Assembly (NCBI GenBank): GCA_031292035.1
Contig: JARLHX010000125.1
Location: 1 to 64,000, forward strand
DNA from: Negativicutes bacterium
Lineage (GTDB): Bacteria; Bacillota_C; Negativicutes; Sporomusales_B; JARLHX01
Direction: 5' to 3'
Length of the DNA: 64,000 nt
Shown here: piece by piece, positions 42,399-50,766 of the stretch
Position numbering within the stretch: position 1 is the stretch's first letter
Layout: each line of letters starts with the position of its first letter
The notes under the pieces: generated by a model
Told to the model about the DNA's origin: nothing
What the model saw: the letters and a program-made list of their open reading frames with translations, nothing else
The model's database searches: none
Made by a program: the position numbers and the translations under genes

Positions 42399-43424
42399 AT
42401 GAAAGTCATACCAGTTTGCGAGGCGGCGGGAATGGTGCTGTGCCATGATATTACGGAGATTGTTCCTGGCAAGACAAAAGGTAGAGCATTCAAGAAGGGT
42501 CATATCGTAAGGCGTGATGATATCGCCAAACTATTGGATTTAGGCAAAGAGCATCTTTATGTTTGGGAAGTGAATGAAAGCCGCTTGCATGAAAATGAGG
42601 CGGCGACAAGAATGGCTATGGCTGCGGCAGGACCGGGGCTTATCTTGACAGAGCCGGTTGAGGGTAAGGTCGAGCTTAGAGCCGAGAAATTCGGATTATT
42701 AAAGGTGAACAACCATGCCTTAGAGGGCATTAACGACATTGATGAGGTGGTCCTGGCCACCATTCATTCCAACCAACTGGTCGATGCCGGACAGGTGGTC
42801 GCAGGGTGCCGCACTGTCCCGTTGGTGATTGATGTAAACAAAATACGCGATATGGAAGGAATATGCCAGGCCGCCTTTCCGGTGGTAGAGATCAAGCCGC
42901 TGCGGCCACTGATGATCGGCATTGTCACTACCGGCAGTGAGGTTTACCATGGCCGGATACAAGACCGGTTTGGTCCTGTGCTGCGGGCAAAGTTAGAGGA
43001 GTTCGGGAGTCGGTTTCTGCGGCAGATTTTTGTATCGGACAGCATTGCTATGATTGTCGAGGCGATTGAGCAATTAATACAAGAAGGGGCCGAGATGATT
43101 ATAACCACCGGGGGGATGTCGGTCGACCCTGACGATGTGACCCCGGCGGGAATCCGCGCAGCCGGCGGTCAGGTCGTCGCATACGGGGCACCGGTGCTGC
43201 CTGGATCAATGTTTATGCTGGCTTATATCAAGGACATTCCAGTCCTGGGTCTGCCTGGGTGTGTAATGTATCACAAAACAACAATTTTTGATTTGATTGC
43301 TCCTCGTATTCTGGCGGGAGAGAAAGTTACCCGCAAAGACATTAGCCATTTTGCCCATGGGGGGCTTTGCTCTGGCTGCAATCCATGCCGGTACCCCGCC
43401 TGCGCGTTTGGTAAAGGTGGTTAA
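42399..43424 (+). CDS. MoeA-like molybdopterin-binding protein with C-terminal Cys cluster
   Basis: 341 residues from ATG 42399 (GAGGAG 8 bases before; a TTG at 42372 is longer but unsupported). The core is the MoCF/MoeA-type molybdopterin-binding fold: GIVTTGSEVYHGRIQDRFGPVL, then MIITTGGMSVDPDDVTPAGI and PGSMFMLAYIKDIPVLGLPGC. The N-terminal part GMVLCHDITEIVPGKTKGRAFKKGH is MoeA-like. The end, GGLCSGCNPCRYPACAFGKGG, has four Cys and is typical of variants found beside xanthine dehydrogenase-family genes. It probably prepares or inserts the molybdenum cofactor for the next gene product. Confidence 0.85.
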   Translation: MKVIPVCEAAGMVLCHDITEIVPGKTKGRAFKKGHIVRRDDIAKLLDLGKEHLYVWEVNESRLHENEAATRMAMAAAGPGLILTEPVEGKVELRAEKFGLLKVNNHALEGINDIDEVVLATIHSNQLVDAGQVVAGCRTVPLVIDVNKIRDMEGICQAAFPVVEIKPLRPLMIGIVTTGSEVYHGRIQDRFGPVLRAKLEEFGSRFLRQIFVSDSIAMIVEAIEQLIQEGAEMIITTGGMSVDPDDVTPAGIRAAGGQVVAYGAPVLPGSMFMLAYIKDIPVLGLPGCVMYHKTTIFDLIAPRILAGEKVTRKDISHFAHGGLCSGCNPCRYPACAFGKGG

Positions 43425-43516
43425 GAAGTCTGGCGGCAAAACGGGAAGGAGGGGGCGATAGAACAAAATAACATGTACTTGAACAATGTTCGTTAAGCAA
43501 GCAAGGAGGGATTTAC

Positions 43517-46270
43517 ATGCAAAAGAAAGTCCTGAATATCAATGGATTGACAAGGACGTTAATTGCCGACCCGGAAGCCAGCCTGGCCAGCGTGCTAAGG
43601 GAACAGCTCCTGCTGACCGGCTGCAAGGTGGGCTGTAATCAAGGTCAATGCGGCAGCTGCTCGATTCTTCTGGACGGAAAAGTTATTCGCTCCTGCGTGG
43701 TCAAGATGAGCAAAGTGGCGGATGATGCAAAGATCGTAACCATTGAAGGGATCGGGACTTCAGAGCAACTTCATCCGTTGCAAGTTGCCTGGATGGCATA
43801 CGGTTGCGCGCAGTGCGGTTTTTGCAGTCCGGGGTTTATTTTGTCAGCCAAGGGGCTGCTGGATAATAACAATAATCCAACAAGGGAAGAAGTCCGGGAC
43901 TGGTTTCAGAAGAATCGCAACGCTTGCCGCTGTACCGGCTACAAGCCGCTGGTAGATGCTGTCATGGCCGCTGCCAAAGTCATCCGCGGCGAAATGCTGA
44001 AAGAAGATTTGCTTTTCAAACCGGTCGGCAATAAAATCTACGGCACGACCTATCATCGTCCCTCGGCGATTCGGAAGGTCACAGGCACTTGGGATTTCGG
44101 GGCCGATATCGCTCTTCAGATGCCGCCGGGAACGTTGCGGCTGGCTTTGGTGCAGGCCGAAGTTTCTCACGCCAATATTAAGGGCATTGATCCTTCCGAA
44201 GCCGAGGCGATGCCTGGTGTTTATAAAGTGGTTACCCATAAGGATGTCAAAGGCAAAAACCGGATCACTGGCCTGATTACCTTCCCGACCAATAAGGGGG
44301 ACGGCTGGGACCGCCCGATTCTTTGCGACGAGAAAGTATTCCAGTTCGGGGACGCCATCGCCATCGTTTGTGCCGATACTGAGGAACATGCCAAGGCGGC
44401 GGCCGCGAAGGTCAAGGTTGAGCTGGAAGTGCTCCCGGCTTATATGAGTGCGCCTGCCGCAATGGCTGCGGATGCCATGGAAATTCATCCTGGCACACCC
44501 AATATCTATTATGAGCAAGGCCTGATTAAAGGCGAAGATACCAAACCGATTATGGAAGCCCCAGATGTCGTAACTGTGGAAGTCGATACTTTCTGCAGCC
44601 GTCAGCCGCACCTTACCATTGAGCCTGACTGCGGCAACGCCTATATCGACGAGGAAGGCCGGCTTACCATCCACTCTAAGAGCATCGCCATCCATCTGCA
44701 TCACGCCATGATTGTTGCCGGAATCGGCGTCGAACCGGAAAAGTGCCGTATTGTGCAAAATCCGACCGGCGGCACATTCGGTTATAAATTCAGCCCTACT
44801 ATGGAAGCCCTGCTCGGCGTGGCCTGCCTCGCTACAGGCAAACCAGTCGCGCTGAATTACTCCATGTACCAGCATATTACTTATACCGGCAAGCGTTCGC
44901 CCGGCTTCGTCAAATGCAAGCTCGCCGCCGACAAAACCGGCAAACTGCTGGCAATGGAAAGTGATTGGACAATTGATCATGGCCCATACTCCGAGTTCGG
45001 CGATCTGCTCACCCAGCGCCAGGCTCAGTTTATCGGCGCCGGCTATGATATCCCGAGTATTCGCGGCAAAGGCCTCACGGTGTGCACCAACCATGCCTGG
45101 GGGTCTGCCTTCCGGGCCTACGGTTCGCCCCAAGCCTTCCTGGCATCAGAAATCGCTATGGACGAGTTGGCCGAGAAGCTGGGAATCGATCCGCTGGAAC
45201 TTCGTTTCCAGAATATTTATCGCCCGGGCGCGACAACGCCCACCCAACAGACGCCGGAGGTATTTTGTTTCGAAGAAATGCTCAACAAACTCCGTCCCTT
45301 ATGGCAGGCTGCGAAACAGCGCTGTAGCGAGCTTTCCACCCCGGATAAGAAACGCGGCGTAGGATTGTCGCTCGGCATTTACGGCTGCGGTCTCGACGGC
45401 CCGGATGGCTCGGTAGCCTGGGTTGAGCTGACCAAAGCCGGCGTATCGGTTGGCGTTTCCTGGCAGGACCACGGTCAAGGCGCGGACTTGGCGGCGTTGA
45501 CTCATGCTCATGAAACCCTTCGCCAGGCCGGGTTCAAGCCCGAGCAAATCAAGCTTGTCATGAACGACACCGCCTTCAGTCCGGCCAGCGGACCATCTGG
45601 CGGCAGCCGGCAAAATGTAATGAGCGGCAACGCCATAAAGGTCGGCTGCGAGATGTTGCTCAACGCAATGCGCAAGTCTGACGAGACTTTCCGCACCTAT
45701 GACGAAATGGTCACCGAACATATTCCGCTCCGTTATGAGGGCAAGTGGGCCGCGTCGGCCTGCACGCCGTGCGATGCTGTGACCGGAAAAGGCGATCCGT
45801 TCGCCATCTATATGTATGAACTATTTATGCCGGAAGTCGAGGTCGATATTAAGACCGGCAAGGCCAAAGTCGTCAAGTTTACGACCATCGCCGACCTTGG
45901 GACCATCACCAACAAGACGACGGTCGACGGCCAGATTTATGGCGGTTTGGCGCAAGGCATCGGGCTTGCCCTCACCGAAGATTTTGAAGACCTCAAGAAA
46001 CATACCAGCCTGGTTGGCTGCGGTCTGCCGTTTATCCAGGACATCCCGGATGATATTGAGATTATCTACAATATCACACCTCGCGAGCTTGGCCCTTACG
46101 GCGCCGCCGGTGTAGGCGAGGCGCCGCTGACCGCCCCCCATCCGGCCATTCTGAACGCCATCTATAATGCCTGCGGCGTACGCATCTACGCAGTGCCGGC
46201 GTTGCCGGAAAAGATAAAAGCCGGGCTGGAACCGCTGGCGGGAAAAGAACAGGCTGCCACCGGTAAGTAA
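43517..46270 (+). CDS. Mop-type molybdenum aldehyde oxidoreductase (xanthine oxidase family)
   Basis: 917 residues, close to Desulfovibrio gigas Mop (907). A plant-type [2Fe-2S] domain has Cys40, 45, 48 and 60; a second [2Fe-2S] domain has CAQCGFC (99, 102) and CRC (136, 138). The long molybdopterin part contains QPHLTIEPDCGNAY, GGTFGYKFSPT, WGSAFRAYGSPQAFLASE, and GPSGGSRQNVMSGNA, and the catalytic-type Glu in GAAGVGEAPLT near residue 868. There is no FAD domain, so electrons must leave through another partner, perhaps the next gene product. It oxidises aldehydes or hydroxylates N-heterocycles; the substrate is not shown. Confidence 0.9.
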   Translation: MQKKVLNINGLTRTLIADPEASLASVLREQLLLTGCKVGCNQGQCGSCSILLDGKVIRSCVVKMSKVADDAKIVTIEGIGTSEQLHPLQVAWMAYGCAQCGFCSPGFILSAKGLLDNNNNPTREEVRDWFQKNRNACRCTGYKPLVDAVMAAAKVIRGEMLKEDLLFKPVGNKIYGTTYHRPSAIRKVTGTWDFGADIALQMPPGTLRLALVQAEVSHANIKGIDPSEAEAMPGVYKVVTHKDVKGKNRITGLITFPTNKGDGWDRPILCDEKVFQFGDAIAIVCADTEEHAKAAAAKVKVELEVLPAYMSAPAAMAADAMEIHPGTPNIYYEQGLIKGEDTKPIMEAPDVVTVEVDTFCSRQPHLTIEPDCGNAYIDEEGRLTIHSKSIAIHLHHAMIVAGIGVEPEKCRIVQNPTGGTFGYKFSPTMEALLGVACLATGKPVALNYSMYQHITYTGKRSPGFVKCKLAADKTGKLLAMESDWTIDHGPYSEFGDLLTQRQAQFIGAGYDIPSIRGKGLTVCTNHAWGSAFRAYGSPQAFLASEIAMDELAEKLGIDPLELRFQNIYRPGATTPTQQTPEVFCFEEMLNKLRPLWQAAKQRCSELSTPDKKRGVGLSLGIYGCGLDGPDGSVAWVELTKAGVSVGVSWQDHGQGADLAALTHAHETLRQAGFKPEQIKLVMNDTAFSPASGPSGGSRQNVMSGNAIKVGCEMLLNAMRKSDETFRTYDEMVTEHIPLRYEGKWAASACTPCDAVTGKGDPFAIYMYELFMPEVEVDIKTGKAKVVKFTTIADLGTITNKTTVDGQIYGGLAQGIGLALTEDFEDLKKHTSLVGCGLPFIQDIPDDIEIIYNITPRELGPYGAAGVGEAPLTAPHPAILNAIYNACGVRIYAVPALPEKIKAGLEPLAGKEQAATGK

Positions 46271-46285
46271 CACGCTTTAGGCCAA

Positions 46286-46336
46286 AAACCTAAAACGAAC
46301 TGGAAAACCATTCGGCTTTCAGTTCGTTTTAGGTTT
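46286..46336 (+). repeat. 17-bp hairpin between oxidoreductase and the next gene
   Basis: AAACCTAAAACGAACTG (46286-46302) pairs exactly with 46320-46336, and further inner bases can pair with one bulge. Only TTT follows, then the ribosome site of the next gene, so it looks like a partial terminator or mRNA-stabilising stem inside the operon. Confidence 0.75.
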
Positions 46337-46354
46337 CCCCTTAGGGGGAACAGT

Positions 46355-48721
46355 TTGTCAAAATCTATCAGGAAACGAGCGAATGGTATGGACCAAAAAT
46401 GGTTGCGCGAACGGGAAGGGCGCTGTGTCCAAGACAATCCGCCAGGCTGCACCGCCGGCTGTCCCGTCCATGTGGATGTACGCGGCATGGTTGTTGCTGT
46501 CCGCAAGGGCGATTACGCGGCAGGCTTTGCCTTGTTTCACAAAATGGTACCTTTTCCGGGGATTATCAGCAGAGTTTGCGATCAACCCTGCCAAGAGGAT
46601 TGCAAACGCAAAGAAATTGACGATCCTATTTTTATTAACGCCTTAGAAAGAATCTGTGTTGACTGTAACGATAAATCCAGACTCCCAATCGCCGCTCTTG
46701 CGATTAGAAACAAAACAGTGGCAGTCGTAGGTGCGGGGTTGAGCGGCTTAACTGCGGCCTTGGAGCTTAACCGCAAAGGATACGCGGTAGTTATCTTTGA
46801 AGCGACAGACTGCCTGGGGGGGAGTATCAGGGAATTTCCGGAACGTAAGCTGCCGCGGCAATGGATCGAAGATGACTTTGCTGTTTTCGACCACATTGGG
46901 GTTGCGATTAAATATAAGACGGCAATTAGCGACCAGGACCATTCCGGACGGTCTTTTGCCAGTCTCTGCGAAGGATATGACGCCGTTTATCTGGGTGTAG
47001 GCTGCAAGGAGGTGATTCCTCTAGATGTAGAGTTTCTAGCTGATGGCGAAGGTTTGGTGACAATCGACCCGCTGACGCTAGCAACAAGGCACCCCAAGGT
47101 TTTTGCAGGAGGCAGCTTGCGGCTGGGGGGCCAATGCCGGTCGCCGATTGCGTCAATCGCTGACGGTAAAATTGCCGCAAATTCGATTGACCGGTTCTTA
47201 CAAAACGCGTCACTTACTGCCAACAGGGAAAAAGAAGGACGGTACACGACTTCGCTTTATACCAATATTGAGGGGGTGCAGGCCGAATCACAGGTGGCAG
47301 TTAGTAACCCAATTAACGGCTATACCAAAGAGGAGGCTTCGCTGGAAGCAGGACGCTGCCTGTTATGCGAATGCCGCGAGTGTGTGAAGGCTTGCGAATA
47401 TCTGGCGCACTATGGTTCTTATCCCAAACGGTATGTCCGGGAAGTATACAATAATTTATCGATTGTCATGGGAATTCATCACGCCAACAAGATGATCAAC
47501 ACTTGCAGTTTATGCGGTCTTTGCAGCGAGATTTGTCCCGGAAAAATGGACATGAGCGAGGTATGCCGGCAGGCGCGGCAAAGGATGGTTCAAAGAGGCA
47601 AGATGCCGCCTTCGGCACATGACTTTGCCTTACGGGATATGCGCTTTAGCAGCAGCGATCATTTTGCGCTAGCCAGGCATCAGCCCGGCTTTACGTCCAG
47701 CCGGGTGGTGTTTTATCCTGGTTGTCAGTTCGCGGCGTCTTCCCCCCAAGCGGTAAAGAGAATGTATGAATTTCTCTGTGAAAAAATAGATGGCGGCGTC
47801 GGGCTGATGCTGGGCTGCTGCGGGGCTCCGGCCAATTGGGCCGGGCAAGAGGAGCTGTTTCAGGAAACACTGCAACATACGGAAAGGGATTGGCGCGACT
47901 TAGGCAGGCCTCTAGTAATCACTGCTTGTCCGACCTGCTTTAGTATGTTTCATCATAATCTGCCGGAATTGTCGGTGGAGACGGTATGGACGCTGCTTGA
48001 TCGCATCGGCTTGCCGGATGATGCTGGCTTTGCGTCTTCGCCCCGTCTGCTGACGGTCCATGACAGCTGTACGACCCGGCATGAAGGACAGCTCCAGAAG
48101 AGTGTGCGCAACATTCTGTGCAAATTGGGCCATGAGATTGAAGAACTGCCCCATAGCCGCGACCGCACGGTATGCTGTGGCTATGGCGGTTTGATGCTTT
48201 ACGCCAACCCGGAAATTGCGCATAAGGTAATTGACCGGCGGATCAAAGAAAGCAACAGAGACTATCTCACCTACTGTGCCATGTGTCGCGACAACTTTGC
48301 CGCTCAGGGCAAGCGGACTTTTTATCTTTCCGACCTGGTCTTCGCGACTGATGCGGAAAAGTTAGCAAAGCAAGAAGTTCCTGGTTATTCCGAGCGCCAG
48401 GAAAATCGGGTCAGGCTAAAAAGGTCGTTATTGCGGGAGGTTTGGGGTGACAGGGTGGAAGAGCCGCAGGCTGAGGTCAGGATTGCTTTTTCGGCGAGTG
48501 TCAGAAGCTCGATGGAAGACAGGATGATTTTGGTGGAGGATGTTACCAAGGTCATTGTGCATGCGGAGAAGACCGGGGATAAGATGGAAGATGTGACCAG
48601 CGGTCACTATATAGCCTATTTCCGGCCGGTCAGCGTAACCTACTGGGTAGAGTATTCGCCACAGGAGGACGGTTTCTTGGTCCACAATACCTACAGCCAT
48701 AGAATAGAAATTCTCGCATAG
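46355..48721 (+). CDS. Fe-S/FAD oxidoreductase with GltD-like and CCG (HdrD-like) domains
   Basis: 788 residues from TTG 46355 (AGGGGGA 5 bases upstream). Domains in order: a GltD-type [4Fe-4S] region (CTAGCPVHVD, CDQPCQEDCKRKE), an FAD Rossmann fold (VAVVGAGLSGLTAALELNRKGY, about residues 128-149), ferredoxin motifs (CLLCECRECVKAC, CSLCGLCSEIC), two CCG domains (YPGCQF with GCCGAP; HDSCTT with CCGYGG), and about 100 unassigned C-terminal residues. It probably accepts electrons from the aldehyde oxidoreductase and passes them to a quinone, thiol or ferredoxin partner. It resembles 'dicluster-binding' oxidoreductases of this neighbourhood. Confidence 0.82.
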   Translation: MSKSIRKRANGMDQKWLREREGRCVQDNPPGCTAGCPVHVDVRGMVVAVRKGDYAAGFALFHKMVPFPGIISRVCDQPCQEDCKRKEIDDPIFINALERICVDCNDKSRLPIAALAIRNKTVAVVGAGLSGLTAALELNRKGYAVVIFEATDCLGGSIREFPERKLPRQWIEDDFAVFDHIGVAIKYKTAISDQDHSGRSFASLCEGYDAVYLGVGCKEVIPLDVEFLADGEGLVTIDPLTLATRHPKVFAGGSLRLGGQCRSPIASIADGKIAANSIDRFLQNASLTANREKEGRYTTSLYTNIEGVQAESQVAVSNPINGYTKEEASLEAGRCLLCECRECVKACEYLAHYGSYPKRYVREVYNNLSIVMGIHHANKMINTCSLCGLCSEICPGKMDMSEVCRQARQRMVQRGKMPPSAHDFALRDMRFSSSDHFALARHQPGFTSSRVVFYPGCQFAASSPQAVKRMYEFLCEKIDGGVGLMLGCCGAPANWAGQEELFQETLQHTERDWRDLGRPLVITACPTCFSMFHHNLPELSVETVWTLLDRIGLPDDAGFASSPRLLTVHDSCTTRHEGQLQKSVRNILCKLGHEIEELPHSRDRTVCCGYGGLMLYANPEIAHKVIDRRIKESNRDYLTYCAMCRDNFAAQGKRTFYLSDLVFATDAEKLAKQEVPGYSERQENRVRLKRSLLREVWGDRVEEPQAEVRIAFSASVRSSMEDRMILVEDVTKVIVHAEKTGDKMEDVTSGHYIAYFRPVSVTYWVEYSPQEDGFLVHNTYSHRIEILA

Positions 48722-48733
48722 TGAGGGAGCCAG

Positions 48734-48940
48734 ATGAGTGACGAGACAAGTCGGCAGCAGAATATCGTTTGTGTTAAGTGCGGCATTCACTTGACACTGG
48801 GGAAGGTAACACTGTCTTATCTGGGCAGCAATTTTCCGGTTGACCTTTATAAGTGCCCAGAGTGCGGATTGGTTTATATTCCCGAGGAATTGGCCAGAGG
48901 GAAGATGCAAAAGGTGGAAGCGGCCTTGGAGGATAAATGA
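48734..48940 (+). CDS. DVU_1557-like small Cys-pair protein
   Basis: 68 residues behind GAGGGAG. Two CxxC pairs (VKCGIHL preceded by IVC, and CPECGL) separated by a short beta segment, then a helix (PEELARGKMQKVEAALEDK), make a small rubredoxin/zinc-ribbon-like fold. I recall the same sequence pattern under the name DVU_1557 family redox protein, found beside aldehyde oxidoreductases. It may bind zinc or iron and assist maturation or electron transfer. It starts 12 bases after the large oxidoreductase. Confidence 0.72.
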   Translation: MSDETSRQQNIVCVKCGIHLTLGKVTLSYLGSNFPVDLYKCPECGLVYIPEELARGKMQKVEAALEDK

Positions 48941-49003
48941 CACGTCGGAGTGGTGGTAGCTGCCTCGTGACAGAAACGTCTTCCGGTGAAAGGATGGAGT
49001 GCA

Positions 49004-49171
49004 TTGAATTACACATGCCCGCGCTGCACAACCGACCTGAAAAATGGCCTCCTTTATAAATGTGTACGCTGTTTTAGCGTATATTGCAAAGATTGTCCAG
49101 AGACAGGCGGCGGCAACCTGTGCCCGAAATGCGGAATGTCGCAGCGGATGCTGATTACGGCGGAAAAATAA
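49004..49171 (+). CDS. Tiny zinc-ribbon-like protein
   Basis: About 55 residues if started at TTG 49004, four bases after GGATGGAG; a GTG at 48986 gives 61. Cys pairs CPRC, CVRC, CKDC and CPKC form two interleaved ribbon sites (YTCPRCTTDL, YKCVRCFSVYCKDCPE, NLCPKCGMSQ), so it probably binds two zinc ions, as RING/FYVE-like or double-ribbon modules do. No known family. The third tiny gene in a row inside the maturation block; the start codon is the main doubt. Confidence 0.55.
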   Translation: MNYTCPRCTTDLKNGLLYKCVRCFSVYCKDCPETGGGNLCPKCGMSQRMLITAEK

Positions 49172-49187
49172 GGCAGGTGGTAGGGAT

Positions 49188-49646
49188 ATGATGTCCAGAA
49201 GTGCTCCACCCGGACTGAACCAAGACATCACCGCCCTTTGCCACGAGATGTGGGCAAGGCTGGCGGATCATCCTGCCGCAAGTTACACTGAGCTATTGGC
49301 CTGGTGGCAGGAGGTGCACAATATTTATCTTGAAACAGCAGCCACGAAGCTTGCGCAATGGGCTGAAAGACAGGATACAGCTGGAGAGGAGGGAGTCATT
49401 GATAAGATTGAGGCTGATTCGATTACTGTTGAAATTGTCGATAAGAATACCGGAAAAATCCTTCGGCGCGTTTTCCCGGTAAAATACTACGAAACAGGCA
49501 ACGGCGTGATATTGTCAGGAGAGGCGCTGGACGGGACCCCCTCTCGGATCACCTTCTTTTCGGATACCGCTTTGGCTACAATACAGGATCTGTTTGGCCA
49601 GGGGCCGGACGCTCCCCGGTGCCGAAAAACAGAACGAGATTTTTAA
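49188..49646 (+). CDS. Uncharacterised 152-residue protein of the aldehyde oxidoreductase cluster
   Basis: No domain recognised. The N-terminal half is helical (LCHEMWARLADHPAASYTELLAWWQEVHNIYLETAATKLAQWAERQ), the second half is beta-rich (VIDKIEADSITVEIVDKNTGKILRRVFPVKYYETGNGVILSGEALDG). No Cys or catalytic motif stands out. AGGTGGTAGGG precedes ATG 49188. Located between the tiny ribbon protein and xdhC, it is probably a specific accessory or chaperone of the system. Residues around FSDTALATIQDLFGQGPD suggest a C-terminal helix. Confidence 0.6.
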   Translation: MMSRSAPPGLNQDITALCHEMWARLADHPAASYTELLAWWQEVHNIYLETAATKLAQWAERQDTAGEEGVIDKIEADSITVEIVDKNTGKILRRVFPVKYYETGNGVILSGEALDGTPSRITFFSDTALATIQDLFGQGPDAPRCRKTERDF

Positions 49647-49698
49647 ATCGACGAATTGATACAGCAAAAGTGCCCTAAATAGAATCTCGGGAGGATGT

Positions 49699-50766
49699 AT
49701 GAAGAGGTTTTTTCGGCAAATGGCAGATCTTCTGCAAAACCAAGAAAGTTTTGTGGTGGCGACCATTTTTGATAAAACTGGCTCTGCGCCCCGGACCGCC
49801 GGCACGAAGATGGTGATTCGGCAGAATGGTTCGATTGTCGGCACGATTGGCGGGGGGCGGCTGGAAGGGGAGGCCATACGGCTTGCCGGCGAGGTGCTGC
49901 TATCCGGACAAAGCGTGATTCAGTCCTTCAACCTTACTGGCGAGGATGTCGCCGGCATGGATATGATCTGCGGCGGACAAGGCGAGATATTATTGGATTT
50001 CATCGACGCTGGCGATGAAAGCAACCACGAGATTTACCAGAAGGCAGCCGAAATACTGGGGCAGCGGGGGAAGGCCTGGCTTATCACTGCGCTGGGGAGC
50101 AACAACAGGCAGTCTGACTGCTGTCCGATCCGGCAACAATGTCTGGTGAAGCAGGATGGTACTATGATTGGTCGGTTCGAAAGCCACCCTGAATTCCTCG
50201 CAAAGCTTATCGCCGGACCGGCTAAGATATCCATTCATGCAGAAGTTTTCGACAATCAGCGCTTTTTGGTGGAACCCATCCGCCCTGCAGGAACAGTCTA
50301 TATTTTTGGCGCCGGTCATGTATCTCAGAAGATCGCACCGCTGTGCGAGACGGTCGGATTTCGGACAGTAGTTTTGGATGACCGCTCGGAATTTGCCAAC
50401 CGCGAGCGATTTCCCGAGGCTGCGGAAATCATCTTGCTGGAATCATTCCAGAGTCTCCCTGAGCTTGCTGTGGACGAAGATAGTTATTTGGTTATTGTCA
50501 CCCGAGGACATTTGCACGATAAAACCATCCTGGAATGGTCACTCCGGACTCCGGCCGGTTATATCGGCATGATCGGCAGCCGGAGGAAACGCGACAAGGT
50601 CTATGCCGCCTTGGCTGAACAGGGCTATGGCCAGAGGGATTTCGACAGGGTTTATTCACCTATTGGCACAAATATCGGCGCAGAGACACCGGAGGAATTG
50701 GCGGTAAGTATTGTCGGCGAATTAATCAAAGTGCGGGCGGAACGGGAAAATGAGCAAAGACAGTAG
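49699..50766 (+). CDS. XdhC/CoxI-type molybdenum cofactor maturation factor
   Basis: 355 residues behind GGGAGG. The N-terminal XdhC_CoxI domain (SFVVATIFDKTGSAPRTAGTKMVIRQNGSIVGTIGGGRLEGEAI) is followed by a C-terminal Rossmann domain (VYIFGAGHVSQKIAPLCETVGFRTVVLDDRSEFAN). XdhC binds molybdenum cofactor, receives its terminal sulfido ligand and inserts it into xanthine oxidase-family enzymes. The expected client is the oxidoreductase at 43517. The CPIRQQC pair in the middle is typical of the aldehyde-oxidoreductase branch. It overlaps the next start by 17 bases. Confidence 0.9.
   Translation: MKRFFRQMADLLQNQESFVVATIFDKTGSAPRTAGTKMVIRQNGSIVGTIGGGRLEGEAIRLAGEVLLSGQSVIQSFNLTGEDVAGMDMICGGQGEILLDFIDAGDESNHEIYQKAAEILGQRGKAWLITALGSNNRQSDCCPIRQQCLVKQDGTMIGRFESHPEFLAKLIAGPAKISIHAEVFDNQRFLVEPIRPAGTVYIFGAGHVSQKIAPLCETVGFRTVVLDDRSEFANRERFPEAAEIILLESFQSLPELAVDEDSYLVIVTRGHLHDKTILEWSLRTPAGYIGMIGSRRKRDKVYAALAEQGYGQRDFDRVYSPIGTNIGAETPEELAVSIVGELIKVRAERENEQRQ

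Noticed and set aside
43844..45133. 429-residue open frame on the minus strand inside the aldehyde oxidoreductase gene
   Set aside because: It is antisense to a protein with full family motifs, has no ribosome site and reads as His/Asp/Gly-rich nonsense without domains.
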